NCBI GenBank assembly: GCA_910589415.1
Contig: OU342630.1
Span: 4,402,001-4,466,000, forward strand
Reading direction: 5' to 3'
DNA: 64,000 nucleotides
Origin: Malachius bipustulatus
Lineage: Eukaryota; Arthropoda; Insecta; Coleoptera; Melyridae
Part shown: one piece after another, positions 12,129 through 22,661 of the stretch
How positions within the stretch are numbered: the first letter of the stretch is position 1
How the letters are laid out: the number at the start of each line of letters is the position of its first letter
Notes under the pieces: generated by a model
The model's database searches: none
What the model was told of the DNA's origin: nothing
The model's input: only the letters and a program-made list of their open reading frames with translations
Translations under genes and position numbers: made by a program

Positions 12129-12652
12129 TACAGGTGTCCCACGACATGACTTCCATAGCTTAAGGGTAGGTGTAGTTTTTCAAGGCGATTCAGGATCTGG
12201 TTTTGAAATTTTCCTGAGGCCCTTCGTTTCGATTATACATTATACTTCTCGATTCATTTTAATGATGCCAAGTATTTTTTTACCACAATTGTAGCATTTT
12301 TCACGTAGTTTTAGAAAATGACACCAAACTTTGAATAAAATGCATACAGGGTGAACTTTTCGACAAAACCGAAAGATATCAAAAAAATAAGTACGGCCCT
12401 GCAGTTTTCGAATCGGCGGAAAATGCGAGGTATTAAGTGTCATTAGTAGAGCATATCTGCCAAATTTTGTTAAATTCGATCAATTCGTTCAAAAGATATC
12501 GCTCATCAAAGATTTCGGCAAATTGCACAAATCACCCTGTATAATCGAAACGAAGGGCCTCAGGAAAATTTCAAAACCAGATCCTGAATCGCCTTGAAAA
12601 ACTACACCTACCCTTAAGCTATGGCAGTCATGTCGTGGGACACCCTGTATAC
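12129..12652. mobile_element. TIR/fold-back MITE, about 520 bp
   Basis: The left end reads TACAGGTGTCCCACGACATG and the right end is its near-complement (CATGTCGTGGGACACCCTGTA). Inverted arms of about 110 bp surround an AT-rich middle. The same terminal sequence recurs as a fragment at about 34360-34402. No reading frame is credible. Confidence 0.8.
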
Positions 12653-12865
12653 AGCTAGAAATTTCACGTAATATTTATAGTTATTCAATGTATTGGTGCA
12701 TGACAAAACTGCAAGTAAAGAGATTTTCATCTACCAACTTAACTCTCGTATGTACTTTCTGTTACCAGCGCTGGAGTAGATTTTTGAAGGTAAAAACGTA
12801 TCAGGGTAAGAGAAAAACTCACTTAAAAATTATCAGTTCAGTTCTTAAAAAAATTATTTTCTCAC

Positions 12866-13487
12866 CTTTGTCCCATGTTCGTCAATATTTTCATAATAGG
12901 GAGGCGCTCCATAATGAGTGAGGTTGTCAAACGTTTCATTATCCATTATCATCGACGAAACACTATCCGCTAATTCTGGAGAGAGCAAATGTTCCACAAA
13001 GTCATTGTGATTTACCATATACGTTGGATCTCCAATATAACTGCTATAAGAAACTCCAAACTTAAGACATTCGATCATTCTTTGCCAAGTCGTAATATTT
13101 TGTTGAGAAAATAAATATTGCCGTTTAAGTACATTCAGCATGAATGCGACAACTACTCCATTGCAAGGAAATCCAGGAAAAAAAATTTTATTATCTTTAT
13201 CAAATTTATATTGAATAGGCTTCTCCCATTTCGGCTTGCAAATTTCAAAATCTATTTGCTGGAGCAGACCTCCGAGGCGTTCCGTGTCTTTAACAATTAG
13301 CATGGTAAGTGCACCAGAAGACCCAAATGATCGTCTTCCTTTCTCTTTAACAAGTTTTAAAGTATCCAATAAAGCAGGGTTTTTGTACACATCGCCTTCT
13401 TGGAGCACGCTTTGAGTTTTCTCATTGTAAAAGACAGATCGCATACCGGGATCTTTCTTAATCGATTCCTGATACCATTGTAATCTT
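12866..13487 (-). CDS. GGT: GGT exon 3, downstream part
   Basis: Encodes the second half of the GGT large subunit. It corresponds to the region from the helix after the GxPW motif through KDTERLGGLL and the segment running up to the autocleavage site. It ends ...DEHGTK, then donor GTGAGA. In this family HGT is followed by the histidine/serine stretch that leads to the catalytic threonine, which would be encoded by the next exon. The boundary at 13487 is the edge of the Gypsy LTR. Bases 13483-13487 (ATCTT on the plus strand) are one copy of the target duplication. The reading frame is open throughout with no decay. Confidence 0.85.
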
Positions 13488-16191
13488 TGCAGCGTGCCTT
13501 GCACGCTACGTTTTCTTTTTCAAAATTTTGATTCTCGATTTAGAATATTTTTATAAAGTTCAGAAAAGTTATGATTGACTGTACATTTTCGCTGATGTAA
13601 GAGGCTGTATTAGGCAAAGATCACGAACGAACACCTGACAGCTATTAAGAAATCCTTGCTTTTGTTATTTGAGTAAGACGTAGAAAACATGTCTGGTCGA
13701 TTTTCTGTCCCGGTTCTGGGTTTTCAGAGTTTGAAAAGTATATCATCTTATGCGAATTAATTTTCCGCGTCTAACGAGACCACTCTCATCTTGCTACTCT
13801 AGATTTCCGATTAGTTATCCAGATAAAACCTAAAAGATTATTTCTTTGGGTGTGGGTTAAAAAAAACAGTAAAAGATAGTTGAGGGGACCCATAAAAAAA
13901 CATAAACAACTTGCGTTTCGTTCCAAGACACGACAAGCCTCGGAGATATGCGGATTCACGATTGTGAAATTTAAGTTTGAATAGAGGGAAAACTAGAGAG
14001 GTTGGTCGTACTGTCGAGAGTGTGCCGACATATAAGGCGAAAGAGCCGACACCGTCGCGTGCGAGTTTTAAGTGTTGCATACTGTCGATGATGAGATTTG
14101 GAGTGGAAAGTGGGTCAACATTTTCGATTAGACGATAGTTGGGGCGCATGAGTGGCGTCACCCCAGAAAAACTATAAGTAAGGGTAAGAGGACGCGTTAG
14201 GTTCATTTTTGGGTCTTAATTCGGGAGATCATGTAGCCTGCCTACAAGTTCGTAAATTAGTATTAGTCCCTTGTGTGAGTATATAGATATTATTATGGTG
14301 AAGTTGTTTCCGTGAAAGATGCAGTCTTACGTGAGTAATCTTTTGGAATTTAATTTTGGTCATTATAACTAATGTTCGCTTTCTTGTCTTTACAGACAAG
14401 GGACGTAGTCTTGGACGTAGTCTTGGACGTAGTCTTGGACGTGGGTTTGGACGTAGTTTTGAACGTAGTTTTGAACTTTAGTTTTGATTTACTTTTGAGC
14501 TTCAAGTTCTAGAATGATAGGTCCCGACTTCCAATTTTGATTTTTAACTACTAATTTCCGATTTCCAGTTTTTGATTTCGATCTTTGAATTTCTAAGTTT
14601 TAACTTTTGATTCCTGAATTTTAATTTCGAACTTCTAGTTCTGAGTTTTGAGTTCCAACTTTCAATTTTCTAATTTACACGAAAGTTTACATAAAGATTC
14701 AATCATGTGGAGGCTTATGTAGGTACCTACCTAGGTAGGTACACTAGCCTGTGTGAAAGGTGATATTTGTAGAAGCTTGGAAAAATCAAGAAGAGTGGTG
14801 GAGTTTAGTTTGGAGGCATGGAAGGTTTCATCAGGCAGAGGTTCTCGCGCTTTGATATTTGGTCGTCCCAAGGTAGCAGGGGGAGCAGTCCAGCTCATCC
14901 GGCACCTGGAGCACCAACCAAGGGGTGCTAACACCAGTGCAAAGGCAGTTCCAGCAACCATGCCGGCCTAGTCTTTGATCATCGCGCTTAGGTTAGAGGA
15001 ACCTTAGTTCGTCATTTTTTTTGAGATGGAGTTTTGAAGAACAAGGTATGTCTTTATGAGTGAATAAACTTTTGCTATTTTCCGATAATCAAGAAAATTA
15101 AATAAATTCAAGTACAGTGTTTAATTGATTTCATCACCTATGACTTTCTAAGTGAATTTGATTTTTGATAATATGTTATGAACTTTTATTGTGGTCAACA
15201 AGTGACTAATGTAATGGTTATGTGTAAAAATAATTTATTAAATTTATCGTATGTGTTTAGGATTTCGAGTTAGAGATGATCATTTTCTAAATTAAATTTT
15301 GAATTTCAGATTTTGTAGGTAGATACCTGTTTTTATATTGAAACTTTTGCTTAAGATAAATTTGAATTTTTGAGAAATAACTTCTGATTTAACTCGGAGT
15401 TCTATTCAGAATCATACCTATGTGTTATAGTTTAGAAATTGTTTAATAGAATTTGAACTTTAGAAATTTTTATCTGAACTATTTTGAATTTTAGTCATGT
15501 AAGTTTGATATCTTTGGTAATAAGGTAGTATTTATGTTTGAAGGTTTGAATCAGGATTACTGATTTTGATTATTAGATTTATTGTTTAGGTATAAGATCT
15601 ATTGGTGATTACCAGCCTAGTCTATTGTACTGATGAAATTGATTTTAATAAATCTTTGTATTAAAATTCAACAATTTTAGAGTATTAAGAATCAACCCTC
15701 CTCATGTTCTTTTAAATTATTTATTCAATCAGTAGAGTAACATCAAGAATGAGGCGATATATCCTGGTTTATTTTGGTGAGGTTTATTAATTTTTGGTTA
15801 TTGTTTTTAAAATTGTTAGGAGTTACTACGGGTCCAGTCTGGTTCGGTGGATGCTGGATTTTCCAGAGGAAAGCCACATTTATCTGTCCCGGACTGGATA
15901 ATCACAACGAACCTTTTGGTGAAGTTTGGTTTTGGTTTGATACTTTGGAAATTTTAGACGATCACTTTTCAAAATTTAAAATTTATTTTTCTTCCGACAT
16001 TTAGAATATTTGGGTGGGGCATTCGAAATTTGATATGTCCTACTCGACAGGCCAATGTGGCTAATGTTACAAATTTGCCTAGTCACATTGAGATCTGTCA
16101 ATAGCCACCTCCTTTTTGGGGTTAAGGTAAGTGAATTATTTTTTATTATTCAACTTTTCGAGTGGGAGTAAGCGAGGGGGAGGAAGGCACC
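13488..16191 (+). repeat. Gypsy 5' LTR (2704 bp)
   Basis: It begins TGCAGCGTGC, with an immediate inverted repeat (AGCGTGC...GCACGCT), and ends ...GGAAGGCACC. A 12-bp unit GGACGTAGTCTT occurs three times from about 14401. An 18-bp perfect palindrome TACCTACCTAGGTAGGTA lies at 14724-14741. A GC-rich block spans about 14860-14960. Short reading frames in it have no recognised homology and are not called. An intron-donor-like GTAAGT is at 16127. The LTR is far longer than the few hundred bases usual for Gypsy. Confidence 0.92.
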
Positions 16192-16688
16192 AAGCGGTGC
16201 GTGACCAGGATAAATCAATCTCCTTATTCTTTTTTCGAAAACTTTCTCAAACTTTGAGAAGAATTAATGAACATGAGGTGTTGGTGTTTTCATAATTTTT
16301 GAAAAAAAAAAAGGGACTTTTTCAAAATTTAGACAAGTAAAGACAAATACCTTTCTTAGTTGCGTAAAGTTTACAGATGGACTAAAACCAAAAGGTAAGG
16401 TTTGAAATTTTCAACGAAGGACTTCGAGGGAATTCAGACCTGTGGTATTCGAGTCCGTGTTGTTTTCTTTTTGACGTTTCAGCTTTTTAGGTTCCAGCCC
16501 AGACGGTGTGGTAAACCTGAAGATGTGGTTTTCGAGTTCGATAATTTTTTTAATTTTTCAGCTTAGGTGGAGTTACAGATAGAATCAGCAACAATCTGAT
16601 TTTTGAAATTTTGGTTTTGGATAATTCTGTTAGGTCAGGTCAAGTCAACTAAGAAAAGGAACGACAATTTTCGTTTTCTTTGTTTCAG
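16127..16688 (+). other. Candidate leader intron of the Gypsy element
   Basis: AAG|GTAAGT at 16124-16132 is an excellent donor near the end of the 5' LTR. TTTGTTTCAG at 16679-16688, just ahead of gag, is a good acceptor. Splicing would join the LTR leader to the sequence 57 bases before the gag ATG. This is sequence-based inference only. Confidence 0.35.
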
Positions 16689-16745
16689 GTAAAGTTGGTT
16701 GAAAAGTCTTGTTTGAGAGTTTTGAGACAAAATTTTTTTTTGAAA
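16192..16745 (+). other. Gypsy untranslated leader
   Basis: Sequence between the 5' LTR and the gag ATG. Directly after the LTR it reads AAGCGGTGCGTGACC, with no TGG start as expected for a tRNA primer-binding site. No reading frame is supported. Confidence 0.6.
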
Positions 16746-18542
16746 ATGGATTTCATTGAGGAAAATACTACAGTCGGTTTTGAGGTCGTTGATCTCAAGG
16801 TAGATGAGATTAAGTATGAAATTTTATTAAGAGGAGAAGTTCCACATTGGAACGGAAATTATAGGCGTACACAATTAAGTCAACTTTTGAGAATAAATGG
16901 AGGAGTCACTGTGACTATCTCTCCTTTTGATTTTAATGAGGATTTGAGTCAAGTTTTGGATTCTATTTTGGATATGACTGAAATATTGCACGATGAGGTA
17001 ATTATTTCCCCTCAGTCTAATGTAGCTAGGAGATTTTCTTCGAGGTTAGCTCATTTGTTAGGAAGAATAGACAGGATGAAGGTCACTTCCGATGTTCAGA
17101 CTGCTAGTCGAGATCAGGTTAGAGCAGATGCTCTACGATTGCGAGGCGATTTTAAGAAAAAAATTGTCGGTGAGGTAGTCAGTTCAAGAACAGAAATCCC
17201 ACAAAGATCGCAGGCCTCTCTTTTAGATCAAGCATTTGATAGGTTATCTTGTCATAATGCTTCAACTACTCATGAAGATAATCTTCATACGGTTTCGAGA
17301 GTCCCTTCGAATCTTCCAGAAGATCTATCGTTAAGAAGGTTAGGCTTAAGAAGCCATAACACCAATCCGTTTTTAGATTGTGATCAGGTACCCTTTGATT
17401 ATGATAATCAGGCACATTCGAGCAGTTTTGTACCCCCAGTGAGAAATCCATCACCCACTTTCTCACAGTTTAGTCTCAATTCGCAAGTTCCATCCATCCA
17501 GTTAGTGGCGCCTATAGATAAGGTCATCCCGGTGTATAAATGGGGATTATGTTTTACTGGTAAAGAAAAGGGAATTGAAGTTATAAAATTTTTAGAAAGA
17601 GTTCGTGAACTTAGTCAAGCTAGGGGAGTTCCCCTTGATACAGTTTTTAATAGTGCAGTCGATTTATTTAAGGAACCAGCTCTCTCATGGTTCCGAAGTA
17701 TTAAGTATCAGTTGAGGTCTTGGCGAGACTTGGAGGCAAGAATTGGTAATACTTTCATCCCTCCAAATTACGATGAAGAACTCCTAGAGGAGATTCGCTC
17801 CTTTAGGCAAAGGAATAATGAAAATGTCGTTACGTTTATTGCAAATTTAAGGATGAAGTTTTCACACCTTTTAAATCCAATTTCTATTCCGGAACAGTTG
17901 AAGATAGTTAGGAGAAACCTCCTGCCCGATTTGAATTCGAAGTTATGTTTGATTGATCTGGTTTCCTATGAGCAGTTAGAATGTCTATGCAGGCAGATCG
18001 CGAAGAATTCGGTGATAATGAGTGGAGTAGAGGGTAAGGTCCGTGTAGGTAGACCCCAAGCAGCACCTGTGGGAACGACAGCTAGGGAAGCGAAGGAAAT
18101 CCCAAAGGTTAAAGTAGAGACCCCTCGTCCACCTTTTCCTCCCCGAAGATTTGCGAATGCCCCAAATCAGTCGATGAATAAGTCAGACCGACCCCCAGTC
18201 AGCTTTTTTTCCTGTTGGAATTGTGACCAGGCGGGTCATTCATTTAATTTTTGTCCACATCCACTTGAGAAATTTTGTTTTTCGTGTGGTTTGAAAGGAG
18301 CAATAGCGCCTTCTTGTCCCCGATGTCATCATTCAGGGAAAGATAACCAGGAAGCAGTTGAGTCCAAAGACGTTAAGAAGGTGGTGGATTGTCCAGAAAC
18401 TCGGGAGTCGAATTTAGGTAAAGAAAGTTCTAAGGCAGATTCAAAAAACGAGTCAGCGAGAGAAGATTTTGGCGCGACTTCCCTCGAGTTTCGAAGACGC
18501 CAACCAAGTCCAGAATCAGGTGCGATTCCGAAGAGACGTTAG
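16746..18542 (+). CDS. Gypsy Gag
   Basis: A 598-residue structural protein that forms the virus-like particle. ATG 16746 is chosen because the upstream part of the open frame has no ATG. The core is a retrotransposon Gag (capsid-like) domain at about 17530-18010, containing helices with FLERVRELSQARG, ALSWFRS and a basic/acidic C-terminal part. A CCHC knuckle (CWNCDQAGHSFNFC) is near 18215, followed by a second Cys-rich motif (CFSCG...CPRC) near 18275. The C-terminus is Lys/Glu/Ser-rich and overlaps pol. No stop or frameshift interrupts it. The A_AAA_AAC site near its end suggests most product is Gag, with a minor Gag-Pol fusion. Confidence 0.9.
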   Translation: MDFIEENTTVGFEVVDLKVDEIKYEILLRGEVPHWNGNYRRTQLSQLLRINGGVTVTISPFDFNEDLSQVLDSILDMTEILHDEVIISPQSNVARRFSSRLAHLLGRIDRMKVTSDVQTASRDQVRADALRLRGDFKKKIVGEVVSSRTEIPQRSQASLLDQAFDRLSCHNASTTHEDNLHTVSRVPSNLPEDLSLRRLGLRSHNTNPFLDCDQVPFDYDNQAHSSSFVPPVRNPSPTFSQFSLNSQVPSIQLVAPIDKVIPVYKWGLCFTGKEKGIEVIKFLERVRELSQARGVPLDTVFNSAVDLFKEPALSWFRSIKYQLRSWRDLEARIGNTFIPPNYDEELLEEIRSFRQRNNENVVTFIANLRMKFSHLLNPISIPEQLKIVRRNLLPDLNSKLCLIDLVSYEQLECLCRQIAKNSVIMSGVEGKVRVGRPQAAPVGTTAREAKEIPKVKVETPRPPFPPRRFANAPNQSMNKSDRPPVSFFSCWNCDQAGHSFNFCPHPLEKFCFSCGLKGAIAPSCPRCHHSGKDNQEAVESKDVKKVVDCPETRESNLGKESSKADSKNESAREDFGATSLEFRRRQPSPESGAIPKRR

Positions 18543-21500
18543 AATCGAGACAGGTGAACTCGAACCTTTCTAAGCAGATCAGTCCAGTTTTTGAGAGTAA
18601 AGATGCAGATAATAGACCGTATATCTCTATTGAGTTGGAGGGTTTTGAGATTCTAGCTCTAGTTGACACTGGGGCAAATATTTCCATCTTAGGTGCAGGA
18701 ACTGAGTCGATTTGGGAACTATTGGAGTCCAATCGAGTTGTTAAAGATAAATTACCACGAGTGACCGTAGCAAACGGACAGCCACAAACAGTTCTAGGTA
18801 CTGTAATTTTGCCTATTTGTTTTGAGGATAGGTTGATTGAGTTAGAATTTACAATTATCCCTACTATATCCCACGCTGTTATTTTAGGTTCTGATTTTTG
18901 CAAGCAGGTTGAGTTGGCTATCGATTTTAAAAATCAAGTTTTCGACATTAATGAGATTACAGGAGAGACTCCAAATTTAGGCACTTATCTTGAGGAGTTG
19001 TCAGAGGAACAACAGTTGGTTTTAGATAAAGTGATAAAGCAGTACGAATTACTTGCTTCGAAAGCTCCCGGTCGTACGAGTGAAATTACACATTTCATAG
19101 ATACAGGTTCAGCTAGACCCGTGAAGCAGAGGCAGTACCCTCTGTCTCCTGCTATCACCAAATTTTTACATCAAGAAGTAGATTCAATGTTAAGAGATGG
19201 AGTTATAGAGGAAAGTAATTCAGCTTGGTCAAGTCCTGTTTTGATGGTTCCAAAAAGTGACGGTACCTACCGTATGTGTTTTGATGGTCGTAAGATCAAT
19301 GAGTTGACTGTTAAGGATTCCTACCCACTACCGTTGGTAGATAGTATTTTGAGTAAAGTAGCTGGGTCTACTTATCTATCTTCGATTGATTTAACAAAGG
19401 CGTTTTGGAATATTCCCTTGGAGGAAACCTCCAAGCCCAAAACGGCATTTCAAGTTCATGGTCGAGGTCTTTTTCAGTTTAAGGTTATGCCTTTTGGGTT
19501 GTGTAATGCCGCACAGACACAACAACGGTTAATGGACCACCTATTTAGGGGTACTAAGTTTGAAGATCGAGTTTTTACTTATTTGGATGACATTATTTGT
19601 GTGTCCAATTCGTTCGAGGAACACATTGCTCTTCTTGCTGAAGTGTTGGAGATTCTCACTAAAGCCGGGTTGAAAATCAACCTGGATAAGTGTAAGTTCT
19701 GTAGAGATTCGTTATCGTTTTTGGGTTATGTGGTAGATAGGAAAGGTCTAAGGACCGATCCAGGAAAGGTTCAGGCTATTGTTGATATGCCATCACCTAA
19801 AACTACCACCGAAGTTAGAAGAGTAATTGGAATCCTCCAATGGTATCGAAAGTTCATCCCTAATTTTTCCACCGTGTCTGAGCCAATTACATCGCTTATT
19901 AAGGGTCGTAAGAAGCACACTCCAGTTATTTGGACGGAGGAAGCCGAAGAGGCTTTCCAAAGTCTTAAGGAATTGTTGGTTTCAGCTCCCATTTTAGTCA
20001 AACCGGATCCCAATCTACCTTTCTTCATTCAGACGGATGCAAGTGACGTAGGGGTGGGGGCAATTTTATATCAAGTTAAGGATGATTTTGAGCACCCTAT
20101 AGCTTATGCTTCTAGAAAGCTTCTCAAGACTGAGAAGAAAAATTACACGGTTACAGAAAAGGAATGTCTTGGAGTTATTTTTGGTATTGAAAAATTTAGG
20201 TGTTATGTCGAGGGCACAGAATTTACAGTTGTTACTGACCATGCCAGCCTACAATGGCTGTATAAAATTAAAGATCCAGTCGGCAGAATTGCTAGGTGGA
20301 CAGTCAGGTTGAGTGGATTTAAGTTCAAGGTTGTCCATCGTCCCGGTAAGAATTTGGTAATGGCTGATTTTCTGTCCAGACATATTTCTTTGATTAATGT
20401 TAAATCTTTTACACCAGACACCTGGTATGTTGAGATGATTAATAAAGTCCGCTGTAACCCGGCGAAGTTTCCAGATTTTGACGTTAAGGATAATATTTTG
20501 TATAAACATATTAGGCCAAAACACGACATCCAGTCCAATTTTTCAGACTGGAAAATAGTAGTTCCAACTGAGAATAGGAAAGAGGTTTTTGTTGAGTGTC
20601 ATGATCATCCGACTTCAGCTCATTTAGGTATTTCAAAGACGTTGGCAAGAATTTTGGAAAATTATTATTGGCCAGGAGTAAAGGAGTCAGTGAGACGTTA
20701 TGTTAGATCATGTGAGACTTGTGGTGCCCACAAATCCACAAATCAATCTCCAGCTGGTTTAGGAGGAAATCAGCGTAAAGTTGACTTTCCGTTTCAGTCT
20801 ATTTCTTTAGATTTTATGGGACCTTTCCCAAGATCTAAATCAGGAAATACCCAATTGTTAGTTATTACTGATTCTTTCACCCGATTTGTTATAGTAAAAC
20901 CCCTTCCTAAGGCTACTTCGGCCAAGGTCGTGAAAATTTTGGAGAGAGAAATCTTTTTGGTTTATGGAACTCCAGAGGTCGTGTGTTGTGATAATGGTAG
21001 TCAGTTCAGGTCTAGAGAATTCAAAGAATTAATGAAGAAATATCAGGTTCCTAAGATCTGGTATAATCCCAGTTATCACCCCCAGGTTAATCCAACCGAA
21101 AGGGTGAATAAAGTTTTGGGGAGTGCTATAGCGTCATATATTAAAGATGACGATCATCGAACATGGGACGAACATATTTTCGAGATTGCTCAGGCAATTA
21201 ATACCTCGGTACATGAGTCCACAGGGTACTCACCCTCTTTTTTGGTTTTTGGACGTTACACACCAGTGAATGGTAGTTTTTATAAGGATGTTGATTATAG
21301 TTCTTTTGACCCAGTCGATTTTTCCAATCGACTTAAATGGCAGTCCGAGGTGAGCAAAGTTCCTAAACTTTATCCACAAATCCAGGAGAAAATTAGAAAA
21401 TCTTTTGAGAAAAATGTTAAGAGATATAACCTTCGTAGGCGAGAAGTTAATTATCAGGAAGGTGATAAAGTGTGGAAGAAAAACTTCGTTCTTTCCAAAG

Positions 21501-21673
21501 CGGTTGATAAGTTTTCTAAGAAATTAGCTCCGAAGTATGTCCCGGCTATGATAAAGAAAATTAAAGGTACTGGTAAGGTTGTTGTTCTTTCAGATCTGTC
21601 AGGAAAAATCCTGGGAGATTTTCACGTAAGTGATATTAAACCATTTGTTGAGATTCAGAATAGCCAGTGTTAG
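18434..21673 (+). CDS. Gypsy Pol (protease, RT, RNase H, integrase)
   Basis: The open frame begins after a stop at 18431-18433 and overlaps gag by 109 bases in the -1 frame, so it should be made as Gag-Pol. The domains in order are: aspartic protease with LVDTGAN (about 18660); reverse transcriptase with YRMCFDGRKIN, SSIDLTKAFW, MPFGLCNA and catalytic YLDD (about 19580); RNase H with QTDASDVGVG and VTDHASLQW (about 20035-20250); integrase zinc domain H-x-H...CETCG (about 20600-20720); and an integrase core with D in SLDFMG, D in CDNGSQF and E in NPTERVN. The C-terminal chromatin/GPY-like region is Lys-rich. All catalytic residues looked for are present, and there is no stop in about 1080 codons. 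The enzyme set appears functional. Confidence 0.93.
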   Translation, partial: GRFKKRVSERRFWRDFPRVSKTPTKSRIRCDSEETLESRQVNSNLSKQISPVFESKDADNRPYISIELEGFEILALVDTGANISILGAGTESIWELLESNRVVKDKLPRVTVANGQPQTVLGTVILPICFEDRLIELEFTIIPTISHAVILGSDFCKQVELAIDFKNQVFDINEITGETPNLGTYLEELSEEQQLVLDKVIKQYELLASKAPGRTSEITHFIDTGSARPVKQRQYPLSPAITKFLHQEVDSMLRDGVIEESNSAWSSPVLMVPKSDGTYRMCFDGRKINELTVKDSYPLPLVDSILSKVAGSTYLSSIDLTKAFWNIPLEETSKPKTAFQVHGRGLFQFKVMPFGLCNAAQTQQRLMDHLFRGTKFEDRVFTYLDDIICVSNSFEEHIALLAEVLEILTKAGLKINLDKCKFCRDSLSFLGYVVDRKGLRTDPGKVQAIVDMPSPKTTTEVRRVIGILQWYRKFIPNFSTVSEPITSLIKGRKKHTPVIWTEEAEEAFQSLKELLVSAPILVKPDPNLPFFIQTDASDVGVGAILYQVKDDFEHPIAYASRKLLKTEKKNYTVTEKECLGVIFGIEKFRCYVEGTEFTVVTDHASLQWLYKIKDPVGRIARWTVRLSGFKFKVVHRPGKNLVMADFLSRHISLINVKSFTPDTWYVEMINKVRCNPAKFPDFDVKDNILYKHIRPKHDIQSNFSDWKIVVPTENRKEVFVECHDHPTSAHLGISKTLARILENYYWPGVKESVRRYVRSCETCGAHKSTNQSPAGLGGNQRKVDFPFQSISLDFMGPFPRSKSGNTQLLVITDSFTRFVIVKPLPKATSAKVVKILEREIFLVYGTPEVVCCDNGSQFRSREFKELMKKYQVPKIWYNPSYHPQVNPTERVNKVLGSAIASYIKDDDHRTWDEHIFEIAQAINTSVHESTGYSPSFLVFGRYTPVNGSFYKDVDYSSFDPVDFSNRLKWQSEVSKVPKLYPQIQEKIRKSFEKNVKRYNLRRREVNYQEGDKVWKKNFVLSKAVDKFSKKLAPKYVPAMIKKIKGTGKVVVLSDLSGKILGDFHVSDIKPFVEIQNSQC
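18443..18449 (+). promoter_or_regulatory. -1 ribosomal frameshift slippery site A_AAA_AAC
   Basis: The heptamer A AAA AAC is in the correct phase for gag codons (TCA AAA AAC) and lies inside the gag/pol overlap, 18434-18542. A -1 slip here makes the next codon CGA at 18449, which is exactly the pol frame. It is one of the best-known -1 frameshift heptamers of retroelements. Confidence 0.8.
18469..18503 (+). other. Stem-loop downstream of the slippery site
   Basis: TTGGCG (18469-18474) pairs with CGCCAA (18498-18503), and an inner CTTC/GAAG can pair. The spacer to the heptamer is 19 bases, longer than the usual 5-9, so it may be only part of the stimulatory structure. Confidence 0.4.
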
Positions 21674-22661
21674 TGTAGAGCGCGCTTTAGGGGTGACCTA
21701 GTTGTGTTGTATTCAAGTTGGCGCCCCTAGTGTAAAGCTCCGTTCACACGCAAAGGCAGTATACATCCTGTTTGTTGGTAGTTTGAGAATTTAGAAAGAA
21801 TTCGTTTAGTGTGTCAATAGTAAGTTTTTCAGTAAATTTAGTTACGGTTTTGGAGAAAAAGTAAAGGTTGTGTAGAGTCAGGAGTCTTTGTAGAGGTTGA
21901 GTCGAGTTTAGAGAAAATCCTTTTATAGGTACTTAGGTTAAAATAATTTGAGACTGGTGATGTTAGCGTGCAATTTAAATAAATTTAGCTAACCTACCAG
22001 TAAATGTTGTTGAGGTAGAGGTTGAGTTACACTTTAGTCATGGCCAGACTAATTTGTAAAATATTTTTAAACGGTCGCGTTAGAGCCCCATGCAAATAAG
22101 TGAGCTACGTGACTAGGCGTTGGGTTGAGTTGATTTAGGTGAGTTCTTAATTGAAAATTTCGAGTTCTGTTAGAGTTGATAATTGGCATAATCTAAATAT
22201 AAATCTGAGCTGTTATCATCCTAACAGTAACTTTCAGGAACGATCCGTTGAGTAGAGTTGAGAATTGAGGTAGTTATAAAACTTTTAGGTTGAGATCTTG
22301 AATAAAAAAAGCTCCTGATGATAAAAATCTTTTCCATTCCTTTGATTAAGGTTAAGTCGAGGCAATATTTTTAGCTAGAGTTTGAGATTCAATAAGTACA
22401 GTTAGTTGAGATTTAAGAATTCTTTCAGTTGACACATTATCTCGAATATCTTTGATGGTGTTTAATTTTGGCGGAACAACATTAACCGGGTGGTTAATGA
22501 GTTATGATTGGAAATTAACTATACAGATTTTGACAAGAAATTTTGAGTTTTAAAAGTCTCTTCATTTGTAAGAACTTTTCAAGTTTGCTCTTTTGAGAAC
22601 ATTTGAGTAGTGTGACAGTTAAAAGTAAAAATCTTTCTCTTTGAAAATTTTTATTTCCTTA

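Noticed and set aside
13838..14206. Reading frame of 122 codons on the minus strand of the LTR, repeated at 25633-26001
   Set aside because: It is duplicated only because the LTR is duplicated; there is no motif, and codon content follows local composition.
14731..16004. Short LTR reading frames (72-76 codons), repeated in the other LTR
   Set aside because: No homology or start context. Opposite-strand overlapping frames are typical of GC-rich sequence.
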